Source of the DNA: Streptomyces sp. SUK 48
GTDB taxonomy: Bacteria > Actinomycetota > Actinomycetes > Streptomycetales > Streptomycetaceae
DNA length: 64,000 nt
Assembly (NCBI RefSeq): GCF_009650765.1
Contig: NZ_CP045740.1
Location: 3,386,001 to 3,450,000, forward strand
Direction: 5' to 3'
This document shows positions 18,547 through 29,680 of this stretch, one piece after another. Each line of letters begins with the position of its first letter. Position 1 is the stretch's first letter. The translations under genes and the position numbers were made by a program. The notes beneath the pieces were generated by a model. The model was not told the origin of the DNA. It was given only the letters and a program-made list of their open reading frames with translations, and ran no database searches.

Positions 18547-20065
18547 CCGAGCCGTACGCCGTCCCGGTGCCCAGGGGCTACCGGGTCGGCGACTGGGAGG
18601 TCCGCGAACCGCTGGCCACGGGCGCCTTCGGGAGCGTGTACGCGGCGCGCCGGGCCGGCGGGGCGGACGGGCGGCTCCCCCGCACCGCCGCCCTGAAGTT
18701 CCTCCCCACCGGCACCGGTACCCCCGCCAGCTCGCCCACCTGCGCGAACTGGCCGAGCGCGAGGTCGCGTTGTTACGGCGGCTGCGGCAGCCGCGCCTGA
18801 TCCGGATGTACGAGACCCTCGTCGTCGACGACCCCGGGCGCCCCGCCCTCGACGGCGCCACCGTCCTCGTACTGGAACGCGCGCAGGGCTCCCTGGCCGC
18901 GCTGCTCGCCGCCGGGCCCCGGCCGGCCGCCGGGCCCGCGCTGCTCGCGCATATCGCCGAAGGACTGGCCCAGTTGCACCGCGCGGGCTGGGTGCACGGC
19001 GACCTCAAACCGGCCAACGTGCTGCTGATGGCGGACGGTTCGGCGCGGCTCGCCGATTTCAACATGGCCGCCGAGCTGGAGGGCACCCACGGCTACACGC
19101 CCGCCTTCTCCACCCCCGACTACACCCCGCCCGAGCTGCTGTGGGCGGAGATCGGCGACCGCGGCCGCCCGATCCGCCCGTCGGCCGACGTCTGGGCCTT
19201 CGGCGTGCTCGCCCACCTCCTGCTCACCGGCTCCTTCCCGCTGCCCGGCGGCACCCCCTCGGCCCGCCGGGACGCCGCCGTCGCCTATGCGCGCGGCACC
19301 GAAGAGCTGCGCCTGTCGGCCGGACTCCCGGACGCCTGGCGGGAGATCGTGCGGGACTGCCTGGCCCGTACGCACTCCGGCCGGATCGGCACCGGGGCGC
19401 TGCTGCGCCGGGTCACGGCCGCCGCGGGCACCGGGCGGGCACCCCGGCCGCCCCGCCTCGCGCGCCCCGGCCGCCGCCGCCGTCGTACGGCGGTCCTGGC
19501 CACCGCGGTCACCGCCGCGGCCGCCGCCGTCGTGGTCCTCGGGTACGGCCTCGACGGCGGGAGCGGCGCCGACGAGAAGGCGCTGGCCCGCTACGGGGCC
19601 GCCGAACTGCGCACCGACCGGGGCGTTCCGGTGCGCTACCGGCGGCTGATCGTGGACGCCGCCCACGGCTGCCGCCGCCCGGACGTCAGCCCGGCGCTGA
19701 TCGCGGCCATGCTGAGGGCCGAGAGCGGCTTCGACGCGGACCTCGCCGACCCGGGCGCCCAGGAGTACGGCATCGCCCGGTGGACGCCGTCCGTGCTGCG
19801 CTGGTGGATGCAGGACGACGGTATCCCGGCCGCCGCGACCCCCACGCCCCCGCTGACCCCGGCGGTGTCCATCCCGGCCGTGGGGCGCTATCTGTGCTTC
19901 ATCGACGCCCACCTGAAGGCGGACCTGCCCGGTGACCGGCGGGTGCTGGACGCGGCCGCGTACCGGACGTCGTACAAGAAGGTCGAGGCCGCGGGCGGTG
20001 TCCCGGCGGCGTACCGGGCGTACTGCGCGCGGGTGGCCCGGGGGCTCGCGGAGTACACACCCTGA
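18543..20065 (+). pseudogene. Ser/Thr kinase with outer lytic-transglycosylase-like domain, frameshifted
   Basis: Frame one from GTG 18543 gives the glycine loop (LATGAFGSVYAARR) and ATP lysine (AALKFLP); after the C-run at 18721-18725 the protein continues one frame over with [28 protein letters not shown] and the rest of the kinase. One extra C rejoins them into about 507 residues. The magnesium loop reads LADFNMA, that is DFN instead of DFG, and HGD replaces HRD. After about residue 310 an Arg-rich stretch and one transmembrane helix (AVLATAVTAAAAAVVVLGYG) lead to an outside SLT-like domain (SPALIAAMLRAESGFDADLADP, catalytic Glu visible). A TTA codon at 18773-18775 makes translation bldA-dependent. 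It follows the FHA gene with a GTGA overlap. The frameshift may be a sequencing error. Confidence 0.75.
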
Positions 20066-20159
20066 GACGTCCGAGGTACCGGCCCCGGGGCCCGGCTGGG
20101 ACGGTGGAACCACTCCGCCACGGCGGAGCGACCACCTCGCTCGTTCACATGGGGGAACA

Positions 20160-20630
20160 GTGAATATCGCCAAGCCCGCCGCGTTGCTCGTCGCGGCCAC
20201 CGCCCTGCTCGCCGGCTCCACGGCCGCGGCCACCGCCGCCGCCCCCGACGGCACCCGGGTCACCGCCGTCGAGCGCGTCGCCGACCAGGTGCTGCCGGGA
20301 CACCCGGCCGCCCTCGAGGTCACGCGGGACCGGGTCCGCTACGACGGCCTCACCCTCACGAAGGCCCCGGCGGGCACGCTCGCCGCGAAGGACCTGGCCT
20401 GCGGGTACGGCCATCTCTGCATGGTCGTCAGGGGCACCAAGTTCGACTTCTACAAGTGCCAGGACTGGACGGTGAGCAACTGGACCGGTGACGGCCCGTT
20501 CACCAACAACCAGACGCCCGGCACGGTCGCCCGGTTCTTCAACAAGGACGGCAGCGTCCGCTGGACCTCGACCGCCTACCAGGCCGGGACCGCCACCTGG
20601 GACCCGATCTACTCCCTGCGTCCCTGCTGA
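20160..20630 (+). CDS. secreted peptidase-inhibitor I36-like protein
   Basis: A 156-residue exported protein. The first 28 residues are a signal peptide (AKPAALLVAATALLAGSTAAATAAA). The C-terminal half shows the small beta-sheet cysteine pattern of the I36 family (streptomycete metalloproteinase inhibitor-like): ACGYGHLCMVVRGTKFDFYKC, then WTGDGPFTNNQT and a C-terminal cysteine. GTG at 20160 follows GGGGGAAC. Proteins annotated to I36 in Streptomyces are numerous and few have shown inhibition, so the biochemical role is uncertain. It stands alone, 95 bases after the kinase gene and before a strong terminator. Confidence 0.72.
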   Translation: MNIAKPAALLVAATALLAGSTAAATAAAPDGTRVTAVERVADQVLPGHPAALEVTRDRVRYDGLTLTKAPAGTLAAKDLACGYGHLCMVVRGTKFDFYKCQDWTVSNWTGDGPFTNNQTPGTVARFFNKDGSVRWTSTAYQAGTATWDPIYSLRPC

Positions 20631-20645
20631 CCCGGCATACGGCGC

Positions 20646-20685
20646 GGCGGCCTCCGGTCCCCTCGGGGGAGGGCCGGAGGCCGCC
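20646..20685. terminator. hairpin between the inhibitor-like gene and purH
   Basis: GGCGGCCTCCGG at 20646-20657 pairs perfectly with its complement at 20674-20685 (12 bp, 16-base G/C loop). Lying between two convergent genes, it should stop transcription from both sides. Confidence 0.8.
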
Positions 20686-20712
20686 GTACGCGTGCCCGCT
20701 CGGGGCGACGGC

Positions 20713-22271
<1,559 letters not shown>

Positions 22272-22275
<4 letters not shown>

Positions 22276-22901
22276 TGGATAACTACCTTTCGTCCCTCGA
22301 TCCGATAGCCGTGGCGGGCGAGCCGGCCCACGACCTCGACGAGCAGCCTTCGCTCGACTTCCTTGATGCGCTCGTGCAGCGCGCTCTCGTCGTCCTCGTC
22401 CCGGATCTCCACCACGCCCTGCGCGATGATCGGCCCGGTGTCGACGCCGTCGTCGACGAAGTGGACGGTGCAGCCGGTGACCCGGGCGCCGTACGCGAGC
22501 GCGTCGCGGACCCCGTGGGCGCCGGGAAAACTGGGCAGCAGGGCCGGGTGGGTGTTGACGAACCGCCCGCCGAAGCGGGCGAGGAACTCCTTGCCCACGA
22601 TCTTCATGAACCCGGCGGAGACCACCAGGTCGGGCTCGTACGCCGCGACCGCGGCGGCGAGGGCGGCGTCCCACTCCGCGCGGCTCGCGTGGCCCTTCAC
22701 CCGGCACACGAAGGTCGGCAGCCCGGCGCGCTCGGCGCGGGCGAGGCCCTCGATGCCGTCGCGATCGGCCCCGACGGCGACGATCCGCGCGCCGTACGCC
22801 TCGGCTCCGGCGCTCTCGATCTCGTCCAGGAGCGCCTGGAGGTTGGTGCCGGATCCGGAGACCAGCACGACGAGGCGCTTGGCCACGGGGTTGGCGGCCA
22901 C
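22272..22901 (-). CDS. purN: phosphoribosylglycinamide formyltransferase
   Basis: GAR transformylase of purine synthesis, 209 residues. The formyltransferase core is intact: [18 protein letters not shown] at the phosphate site, and the catalytic Asn-His-Asp set in [22 protein letters not shown] and [19 protein letters not shown] at 22901 is chosen by homology of the start ([17 protein letters not shown]) and an AAAGG upstream; the open frame extends further but into non-coding-like sequence. It heads a purN-purH operon. A 280-bp region divides it from the divergent membrane-protein gene. Confidence 0.95.
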
Positions 22902-23181
22902 GGTGGGGCCCTTTCTCAAGAACGGTCTGTGCCGTCGGCGGTTTGTACAGTCGTACGAATGCTTCGCGCCCCGGGATACGGGGAAGTCTACGAAGCGGCC
23001 GACCGCCAGCAACGATACCGGCACCGCGGACGGCCCCCACGGGACGGGTGCGTGGCCGGGAGGTAGCGTTCGCAGGGAATCGACCGGAGCAGCCCCGGGA
23101 ACGCGGTCGTCGTGCGGCGCGTTGACGGGGTGGAAGCTCACGACGACCAGCCGTGTTGATCTAGGGGAAGACGCTCTTTTG

Positions 23182-24072
23182 ATGCCCGTCCGCAGCCTGC
23201 GACTCCTCACGTTCCCGCCAGCTCCGGCCCTGGGAGGGGAGCGCGACGGAGTGCTGCTGCGCGAGCGGCCCTCGACGCCGCCCGACGCTCCGCGGGGCGG
23301 GGCGGACGGCTCCGCCGGGTCCGGGGCATCCGGGGGTTCCGGGGATTCCCGTGAAGGGCGGGACGGCCGCGGTGACGAGGGCGGACGGCAGCAGGACAAT
23401 CCGTTCGCGCCGCCGCCGGAGGGCACGCCGGACCGGCCGTGGCAGCCGCGGCACCCGGGCGGCGCGTCCGGTCCCTCCGGCTCCGGTGACGGTCAGGGCG
23501 GGCAGGGCGGTCACGGCGGCGGTGCCTGGGGCAGTCAGTGGAGCGACCGGCAGCCCGGCCGGTCCTCCGACGGCTTCGGCGAGCGTCCCGGCGCGGCTCC
23601 CCAGGGACAGCCCGGCGGACAGGGCGGGCAGGGCGGCGGCCGGGGCGGACCCGGTGCGAACATGCGCTGGGACCCCACGGACCCGGTGCAGCGCCGGGCG
23701 CGCTACGCGCTGCTGTCCGGGATGTGGGCCATCTTCTTCGCGCTGTTCAGCTGGCCGTACGTGTCGCTGCTGCTGGGCGCGCTGGCGCTGTACTGGGGCA
23801 TCAGCACCCTGCGCGCCAAGCCCCGCGCCGCCGACCCGGACCGGCCGGCCCCGGCCCAGGCCCCCGGCCGCCCCCAGACGACGGCGGCCGTCGGTGGTCT
23901 GGTCACGGCGTCCCTGGCCCTGGTGCTGGTCGCCTCGACGTTCACGGTCCAGTTCGTCTACCGCGACTACTTCACGTGTGTGAACGACGCGCTCACGCAC
24001 GAGGCGAAGCAGTCGTGCCAGACGCTGCTGCCGGAGCAGTTGAGGGGCGTGCTCGGGGCGGCGAACGAGTAG
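23182..24072 (+). CDS. membrane protein with long Gly/Gln-rich cytoplasmic region
   Basis: A 296-residue protein. Residues about 20-165 are low-complexity (Gly, Gln, Ser, Pro, Arg), followed by [23 protein letters not shown] and two adjoining helices ([21 protein letters not shown]), then a third helix ([26 protein letters not shown]) and a short outside tail with two cysteines ([22 protein letters not shown]). ATG 23182 is preceded by GGGGAAG at 11 bases; a TTG one codon upstream is possible. I do not recognise a named family. It is divergent from purN and convergent with the DUF6350 gene. Confidence 0.72.
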   Translation: MPVRSLRLLTFPPAPALGGERDGVLLRERPSTPPDAPRGGADGSAGSGASGGSGDSREGRDGRGDEGGRQQDNPFAPPPEGTPDRPWQPRHPGGASGPSGSGDGQGGQGGHGGGAWGSQWSDRQPGRSSDGFGERPGAAPQGQPGGQGGQGGGRGGPGANMRWDPTDPVQRRARYALLSGMWAIFFALFSWPYVSLLLGALALYWGISTLRAKPRAADPDRPAPAQAPGRPQTTAAVGGLVTASLALVLVASTFTVQFVYRDYFTCVNDALTHEAKQSCQTLLPEQLRGVLGAANE

Positions 24073-25786
24073 CGAGCAGGACGGGGGCGGGGTCAGGACG
24101 TCTCGGGGGTTTTGGGGGGCTCTGAGGTTTCGGGGGCCTCCGGGGTTCCGGGGGTTCCGTGACCTCGGCGGAGTCCTCGGCTTCGGCGGGTTCCGTGGGT
24201 TCCGTGACTTCCCGGGCTTCCCTGGTTTCCGCGTTCGCCGTGGTTTCCGTGGTTTCCGTGGTGGGAGCCTTGGTGGGCAGTTCGATACGGAGTTCCGCCG
24301 GAGGCTCGGCCGGGAGGATGTCGTAGGCGTCCTCCTCGTCGGGAAGGACGTCCTCACGCCTGGCCTTGCCCTCGGTCTTCGCCTTGCCCTCGGTCATCGT
24401 CCTGCCCGGGTCCTTGGGCTTCTCCGGGTCCTTGGGCTTCTGCCCGGCCGCCGGTTTCGCCGCATCGGCCGCCGTCTTCAGGGCCCCCGCGCCCCGCAGC
24501 CGCCACGCCCGTACGACGAGGGCCGTCGGCATGCCGAGCAGCGCGGTCCAGGCGCCCGCCGCCGGGCCGGTCTGCCACCACAGGGGGCCGAAGCGGGAGA
24601 GCGCGCCGACGCCCAGCGGTCCGCCGGAGAAGGCGGCGAGCAGGGCCAGCAGCAGGGTGCAGACCGCGGCCGTCAGCAGGGTCACGCCGGTGGTACGCGC
24701 CATCGACCAGCGCACCCGGGGCGGCTCCTGGTGCCCCCGGCGCCGTACCGCCGCGCGGGCCACGAACCATCCGGCCACCATCCCGGCCGCCACCGGCACC
24801 AGCACGGCCGCCCCGTTCAGCCGGGTGCCGGGGCCCGCGTCCGGGACCGCCGCGAGCAGCGGGAACGGCGGCAGCAGCGGCGCCGGGTCGGAGGCGAACG
24901 GGTGCACCGGATGCCCGGCACCGAGGACGAAGCCGGGGCCGAGGGCGTAGGACGCGGCCCACACGGAGGCGTTGGGGACCAGCGCCATGCCGAGCAGCAG
25001 CACCGCGAACCGTCCCGTCCACCCCTCCGTCAGCTGGAGGAACGACGCCCGCGCCACGTCCCCGTGCCACACCGTCGAGACGGCCACGAGCAGCGCCCCG
25101 CCCCCGACCAGCACGGCGGCCGACGCGCCGGCGGCCCGTACGGCCGTATCCACCCGGACCGGCGCGTCCGCGCCGAACACCAGCCGCCGCACCGGCTCCG
25201 GCACCACCTTCAGCACGACCAGCAGCGGCCCGGGCGGGCAGCCGTGCGCCGACCACACCCCGGCGCCCGCGCCCGCCGCCGCGACCAGGGGCAGGGTCAG
25301 CGTCAACCAGCCCCAGGACGGCCGCAGTTCACCGCCGGAGCAGTACAGCGCGGTGGCGGTGCCGACGGCGAGGTAGCCGAGGACCACACCGAGCCAGGCC
25401 GTGCGCACGGGGACCGGGGGCGGCCCGTCGGGCTCGCCGGAGGCGTCCGTGGCGTACCGGCCCGCCCGGTACAGCAGCCAGGCGGGCAGCGCGAGCAGCA
25501 GCAACGGGGTGACGCCCACCGGGAGGGGCGCGCCCGAGAGGGTGTCGGTGCGGACCAGTTCGACACCGTGCGCCAGCAGCCACAGCGCGGCGGCGATGTG
25601 CAGGGCGCCGCTCGGCCCGCTGTCGGGGTACGGCGAGCTGATCCACAGGGCCAGGACCAGCACGGTGAGCGCGCCGAGGCCGAGTCCGGCCGCGACCACG
25701 CCGTTCAGCAGGCTCGCGGACAGGCCGGGCGAGCGGTCGCGCAGCCGGGTGGACAGCGGGGTGAGCGACGGGTGGCGCGCGGTCAT
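23993..25786 (-). CDS. DUF6350-type polytopic membrane protein, C terminus probably frameshifted
   Basis: A 597-residue reading with about ten or more hydrophobic helices between residues 30 and 430 ([58 protein letters not shown] and others), followed by a charged Glu/Thr/Pro-rich tail. This is the form of the DUF6350 family found next to purN-purH in Streptomyces. ATG 25786 is preceded by GGGGTGA. As read, it overlaps the convergent gene by 80 bases with an implausible Arg/Pro/Ala tail. Adding one C at the coding-strand run 24142-24145 ends the protein with ETS at 24093, outside the neighbour. Function is unknown. Confidence 0.75.
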   Translation of the reverse strand: MTARHPSLTPLSTRLRDRSPGLSASLLNGVVAAGLGLGALTVLVLALWISSPYPDSGPSGALHIAAALWLLAHGVELVRTDTLSGAPLPVGVTPLLLLALPAWLLYRAGRYATDASGEPDGPPPVPVRTAWLGVVLGYLAVGTATALYCSGGELRPSWGWLTLTLPLVAAAGAGAGVWSAHGCPPGPLLVVLKVVPEPVRRLVFGADAPVRVDTAVRAAGASAAVLVGGGALLVAVSTVWHGDVARASFLQLTEGWTGRFAVLLLGMALVPNASVWAASYALGPGFVLGAGHPVHPFASDPAPLLPPFPLLAAVPDAGPGTRLNGAAVLVPVAAGMVAGWFVARAAVRRRGHQEPPRVRWSMARTTGVTLLTAAVCTLLLALLAAFSGGPLGVGALSRFGPLWWQTGPAAGAWTALLGMPTALVVRAWRLRGAGALKTAADAAKPAAGQKPKDPEKPKDPGRTMTEGKAKTEGKARREDVLPDEEDAYDILPAEPPAELRIELPTKAPTTETTETTANAETREAREVTEPTEPAEAEDSAEVTEPPEPRRPPKPQSPPKPPRRPDPAPVLLATRSPPRARPSTAPAAASGTTASPRA

Positions 25787-25899
25787 CTGGGTCACCCCGC
25801 CATGGTCCCAACGACACGCGCTTTCCCGGCGTAACAGGTGAACCACCGTAGTGTCGCCCAATATATGTTTATGTCACTTATCGTACGAAAGGGTGCGCG

Positions 25900-26952
25900 A
25901 TGAGCACGCAGATCTCCGCAAGCCCGTTGCCGTCGCCGAAGGAACGCCGACGCCTGCGCCAGTCCCGCTCCCTGACCCAGGCTCAGCTGGCCGGACGCCT
26001 TGGCGTGGCCCGCGCCACGGTGCGTGCGTGGGAGTCGGGGCGCCGGGCGCCGACCGGCGCCGAGGGCCGGGCGTACACCGAGTTCCTCGGTGCGCCGGCC
26101 CCGTCGGCGGCCCCTGACGAACCGTCCGGGAAAGAAGGCCCCGGAAAGCCCGAGCCGCTGACGCCCGCTCAAGCCTTCGACGCGCTCTACGCCTTCTGCG
26201 CCCCGGCCCTCGTACGCCAGGCATATCTGCTGTGCGGGCGCCGCGAACTGGCCCGGGAGGCGGTGGAGCGCGCCTTCCAGCTGGCCTGGCAGCGCTGGCC
26301 CGAGGTGGCCAGGGACCGGGACCCGGCCGGGTGGGTCCGGGCGGTGGCGTACGACTGCGCGCTCTCGCCCTGGCACCGGTTCCGCCCCTGCCACCGGCAC
26401 CCGGAGCCGCCGCCGGCCGACCCCGCGGACCGGGATCTGCTGGGCGCGCTGCTCACGCTGCCGCCGTCGTACCGGCGCACGCTCGTGCTGTACGACGGGG
26501 TCGGCCTCGACCTCCCGGAGACGGCGGCGGAGACGGAGGCGAGCACCCCGGCGGCGGCGAACCGGCTGACGCACGCGCGGGAGGCGATGGCGGCGCGGGT
26601 CCCCGAGCTGGCGGACACCGCGCTGCTGCACCGCCGGCTGGCGGAGCTGTCCTCCCGCGAACGCCTGCGCGCGTCCCGCCCCCCGACGGTCCGCACGCTC
26701 GGCGAACGCCGCAACGTGTTCTGGACCCGGGCGGCGATCGCCTTCACGGTGACGATCATCGGCGCGACGGCACTCACGCTGCGCACCGCCCCCACCCACT
26801 ACGAAGCCCCGATCGCCCCCGCCCAGGCCGTGCAGGGCGTCCCCCGCGCGGTCCCGATGGGCCCCCTGTCCCACGACGAACTGGCCCTGCGGACGAAGCT
26901 GCGCGGCGAGGCGTCGGCGGGCGGCGAACGGATCGAACCCACACCGAGGTGA
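25900..26952 (+). CDS. XRE helix-turn-helix fused to sigma-factor-like region, membrane-anchored
   Basis: A 350-residue protein of unusual build. Residues 14-60 are an XRE-type helix-turn-helix (KERRRLRQSRSLTQAQLAGRLGVARATVRAWESGRR). Residues about 88-150 look like sigma-70 region 2 of ECF type (AFDALYAFCAPALVRQAYLLCG...AFQLAWQRWPEV...PAGWVRAVAY) and 183-230 like region 4 (LLTLPPSYRRTLVLYDGVGLDLPETAAETE). A single transmembrane helix lies at about 277-295. ATG 25900 is preceded by GAAAGGG and an AT-rich stretch (ATATATGTTTATG) rare in this genome. It may be a membrane-tethered regulator; whether it binds core polymerase cannot be told. It is divergent from the DUF6350 gene. Confidence 0.72.
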   Translation: MSTQISASPLPSPKERRRLRQSRSLTQAQLAGRLGVARATVRAWESGRRAPTGAEGRAYTEFLGAPAPSAAPDEPSGKEGPGKPEPLTPAQAFDALYAFCAPALVRQAYLLCGRRELAREAVERAFQLAWQRWPEVARDRDPAGWVRAVAYDCALSPWHRFRPCHRHPEPPPADPADRDLLGALLTLPPSYRRTLVLYDGVGLDLPETAAETEASTPAAANRLTHAREAMAARVPELADTALLHRRLAELSSRERLRASRPPTVRTLGERRNVFWTRAAIAFTVTIIGATALTLRTAPTHYEAPIAPAQAVQGVPRAVPMGPLSHDELALRTKLRGEASAGGERIEPTPR

Positions 26953-26982
26953 CCCGCACACCCCGCCGGTGCGCGCGCGAGA

Positions 26983-27027
26983 ACGCCGGTAGGCCCGCCC
27001 CGGGGAACGGGACGGGCCTACCGGCGT
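26983..27027. terminator. strong hairpin between the sigma-like gene and sucD
   Basis: A 20-base arm at 26983-27002 pairs with 27008-27027 with a single mismatch, around a 5-base loop. It lies between convergent genes and should act on both transcripts. Confidence 0.82.
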
Positions 27028-27075
27028 ACGGGTCAGAGACTCAGCTCGGCGAGGAGCCCGGCTCTGCCGAAGAGG

Positions 27076-27960
27076 TCACGCGCCCAGGATCTCGCGGGCG
27101 AGCTTCGCCGTCTCGGTCGGGGTCTTGCCGACCTTGACGCCCGCGGCCTCCAGGGCCTCCTTCTTCGCCTGCGCGGTACCGGAGGAACCGGAGACGATCG
27201 CGCCGGCGTGACCCATGGTCTTGCCCTCCGGCGCGGTGAAGCCCGCGACGTAGCCGACGACCGGCTTCGTCACGTTCTCCTTGATGAACGCGGCGGCGCG
27301 CTCCTCGGCGTCGCCACCGATCTCACCGATCATCACGATGAGCTCGGTCTCGGGGTCCTCCTGGAAGGCCGCGAGCGCGTCGATGTGCGTGGTGCCGATG
27401 ATCGGGTCGCCACCGATGCCGACGGCGGTCGAGAAGCCGATGTCACGCAGCTCGTACATCATCTGGTACGTCAGCGTGCCGGACTTCGAGACCAGGCCGA
27501 TGCGGCCCGGCTTGGTGATGTCGCCCGGGATGATGCCGACGTTCGACTGACCCGGGGTGATGATGCCGGGGCAGTTCGGGCCGATGATCCGGGTCTTGTT
27601 GCCCTTCTTGCCGGCGTACGCCCAGAACGACGCCGAGTCGTGCACGGCGATGCCCTCGGTGATCACGACGGCCAGCTCGATCTCGGCGTCGATGGCCTCG
27701 ACGACGGCGTCCTTCGTGAACTTCTCCGGCACGAAGATGACGGAGACGTTGGCGCCGGTCTTCTCGATGGCCTCCTTGACGGTGCCGAAGACGGGTACCT
27801 CGGTGCCGTCGAAGTCCACGGTCTGACCCGCCTTGCGCGGGTTCACGCCGCCCACGACGTTCGTGCCGTCACCGAGCATGAGCTTGGTGTGCTTCATGCC
27901 GGTGGCGCCGGTCATGCCCTGGACGATGACCTTGCTGTCCTTGTTGAGCCAGATAGCCAT
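27076..27960 (-). CDS. sucD: succinyl-CoA ligase, alpha subunit
   Basis: Alpha subunit of the citric-acid-cycle enzyme that interconverts succinyl-CoA and succinate with substrate-level phosphorylation, 294 residues. It shows the CoA-binding Rossmann start ([19 protein letters not shown]), [12 protein letters not shown], and the phosphohistidine loop [10 protein letters not shown] with H at the active site. It lies 27 bases after sucC in the same operon and forms the heterodimer with it. A terminator follows. Confidence 0.97.
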   Translation of the reverse strand: MAIWLNKDSKVIVQGMTGATGMKHTKLMLGDGTNVVGGVNPRKAGQTVDFDGTEVPVFGTVKEAIEKTGANVSVIFVPEKFTKDAVVEAIDAEIELAVVITEGIAVHDSASFWAYAGKKGNKTRIIGPNCPGIITPGQSNVGIIPGDITKPGRIGLVSKSGTLTYQMMYELRDIGFSTAVGIGGDPIIGTTHIDALAAFQEDPETELIVMIGEIGGDAEERAAAFIKENVTKPVVGYVAGFTAPEGKTMGHAGAIVSGSSGTAQAKKEALEAAGVKVGKTPTETAKLAREILGA

Positions 27961-27987
27961 GGTGTGTCGGTGTCCTCGTCCTCGTGC

Positions 27988-29166
27988 TTACTTGGCGGCG
28001 GCCAGCTCGGCGGCCTTCGCGGCCGCGCCGTCCATGGTGTCGACGCGCTGCACCAGCGGGTGGTTGGCGTCCGTGAGGATCTTCCGGCCCAGCTCGGCGT
28101 TGTTGCCGTCGAGGCGGACGACGAGCGGCTTCTCGACCTTCTCGCCGCGGTCCTCCAGGAGCTTCAGGGCCTGCACGATGCCGTTGGCGACCTCGTCACA
28201 GGCGGTGATGCCACCGAAGACGTTCACGAAGACGGACTTGACGTCCGGGTCGCCCAGGATGATCTCCAGGCCGTTCGCCATCACCTGGGCGGAGGCGCCG
28301 CCACCGATGTCCAGGAAGTTGGCGGGCTTCACGCCACCGTGGTTCTCACCGGCGTACGCGACGACGTCCAGGGTGCTCATGACGAGACCCGCGCCGTTGC
28401 CGATGATGCCGACCTCACCGTCGAGCTTGACGTAGTTGAGGTTCTTCTCCTTGGCGGCGGCCTCGAGCGGGTTGGCCGCGGCCTTGTCGTGCAGCGCCTC
28501 GAAGTCCGGGTGACGGAACTCGGCGTTGTCGTCCAGGGAGACCTTGCCGTCCAGGGCGATGACGTCACCCGAGGCGACCTTGGCCAGCGGGTTGACCTCG
28601 ACCAGGAGGGCGTCCTCCTTGATGAAGGTGTCCCACAGCGTGACCAGGACGTTCGCGACCTGGTCGGCGACCTCGGCCGGGAACTTGGCGGCCGCGACGA
28701 TCTCGCGGGCCTTCTCGGGGGTCACACCGTCGATGGCGTCGATCGGCGTCTTGGCGACGGCCTCGGGGCGGGTGGCCGCCACCTCCTCGATCTCCATGCC
28801 GCCCTCGACGGAGGCGATGGAGAGGAAGGTGCGGTTCGCACGGTCGAGGAGGAAGGAGACGTAGTACTCCTCGACGATCTCCGGGGCGGTCTCGGCGATC
28901 ATCACCTTGTGGACCGTGTGGCCCTTGATGTCCATGCCGAGGATGTCCGTCGCGCGCGCGACGGCCTCGTCCGCGGAGGCGGCCAGCTTGACGCCGCCGG
29001 CCTTGCCACGACCACCGACCTTCACCTGCGCCTTGACGACGGACTTGCCGCCCAGACGCTCGGTGATCTCGCGCGCCGCCTCAGGCGTGTCGATGACTTC
29101 ACCGGCCAGCACCGGTACATCGTGCTTGGCGAAGAGGTCCCTCGCCTGGTACTCGAACAGGTCCAC
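27988..29166 (-). CDS. sucC: succinyl-CoA ligase, beta subunit
   Basis: Nucleotide-binding ATP-grasp subunit of succinyl-CoA ligase, 392 residues, full length. It begins [22 protein letters not shown], has the grasp-loop [27 protein letters not shown] and the C-terminal ligase domain with [16 protein letters not shown]. The start is GTG 29166 with ACGGAAG upstream. It is the first gene of sucCD; the promoter must lie in the long upstream gap, where a GATAACCT-like -10 element is visible around 29296-29303 on the minus strand. Confidence 0.97.
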   Translation of the reverse strand: MDLFEYQARDLFAKHDVPVLAGEVIDTPEAAREITERLGGKSVVKAQVKVGGRGKAGGVKLAASADEAVARATDILGMDIKGHTVHKVMIAETAPEIVEEYYVSFLLDRANRTFLSIASVEGGMEIEEVAATRPEAVAKTPIDAIDGVTPEKAREIVAAAKFPAEVADQVANVLVTLWDTFIKEDALLVEVNPLAKVASGDVIALDGKVSLDDNAEFRHPDFEALHDKAAANPLEAAAKEKNLNYVKLDGEVGIIGNGAGLVMSTLDVVAYAGENHGGVKPANFLDIGGGASAQVMANGLEIILGDPDVKSVFVNVFGGITACDEVANGIVQALKLLEDRGEKVEKPLVVRLDGNNAELGRKILTDANHPLVQRVDTMDGAAAKAAELAAAK

Positions 29167-29680
29167 GCGCTTCCGTCCCTATCAGTGATCTCGCGGTTCG
29201 TTGGATGCGTGGGCGTGCCGCGAAGGGCAACGTGACGTCCGCTTGTCACTAGGGGGGCGCACACGGTGTCCGAGCGCGCGGCATGTCCGTCTCGCAGGTT
29301 ATCGCCGCTTGCGGGGGCTCCCTAAATCGAGGGTCACACGCGAGCGGTGATACCTGTCACATGATGCCGGGTTCGCTGGCACGCCGTGCCGCAACATCCT
29401 CACCCTACCTGCGGGTACAGAGCCTCACCGGGCTGGGGTTGACCCGGTGAGGCCCCCGGACGACCCCGATGGCGCCGGGGCCGGAACGGTTGATCCCCAC
29501 CCCAATGAGGACCACCCGCCCCACCCGCGAGGCTCCGCCCGGTCGGTCCGATGGCATTCGGCCGACCGGGTGCGACCGCCCCACGGAGCGAGGTGGCCGG
29601 GCGACAGGCGGATGTGCCGGCTACCCGATGCCCCCTCCGACGCCCCGTACGCCGCACGGGTTCCCCCTTTCCCCCCTTCG
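29167..29680. other. 514-bp intergenic region between the VWA gene and sucC
   Basis: No gene is supported. The sucC-proximal half holds the likely sucCD promoter region, with short AT-richer stretches around 29296-29365 and repeated GTCAC/GTGAC motifs (29246, 29332, 29357). The other half holds the hairpin at 29422-29453 and G/C-rich sequence with no clear structure. Confidence 0.5.
29422..29453 (-). terminator. hairpin downstream of the MoxR-DUF5682-VWA operon
   Basis: GCCTCACCGGG at 29422-29432 pairs exactly with CCCGGTGAGGC at 29443-29453 (11 bp, 10-base loop). It lies about 230 bases after the VWA stop codon and upstream of the sucC promoter zone, so it probably shields sucC from read-through. 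Confidence 0.6.
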
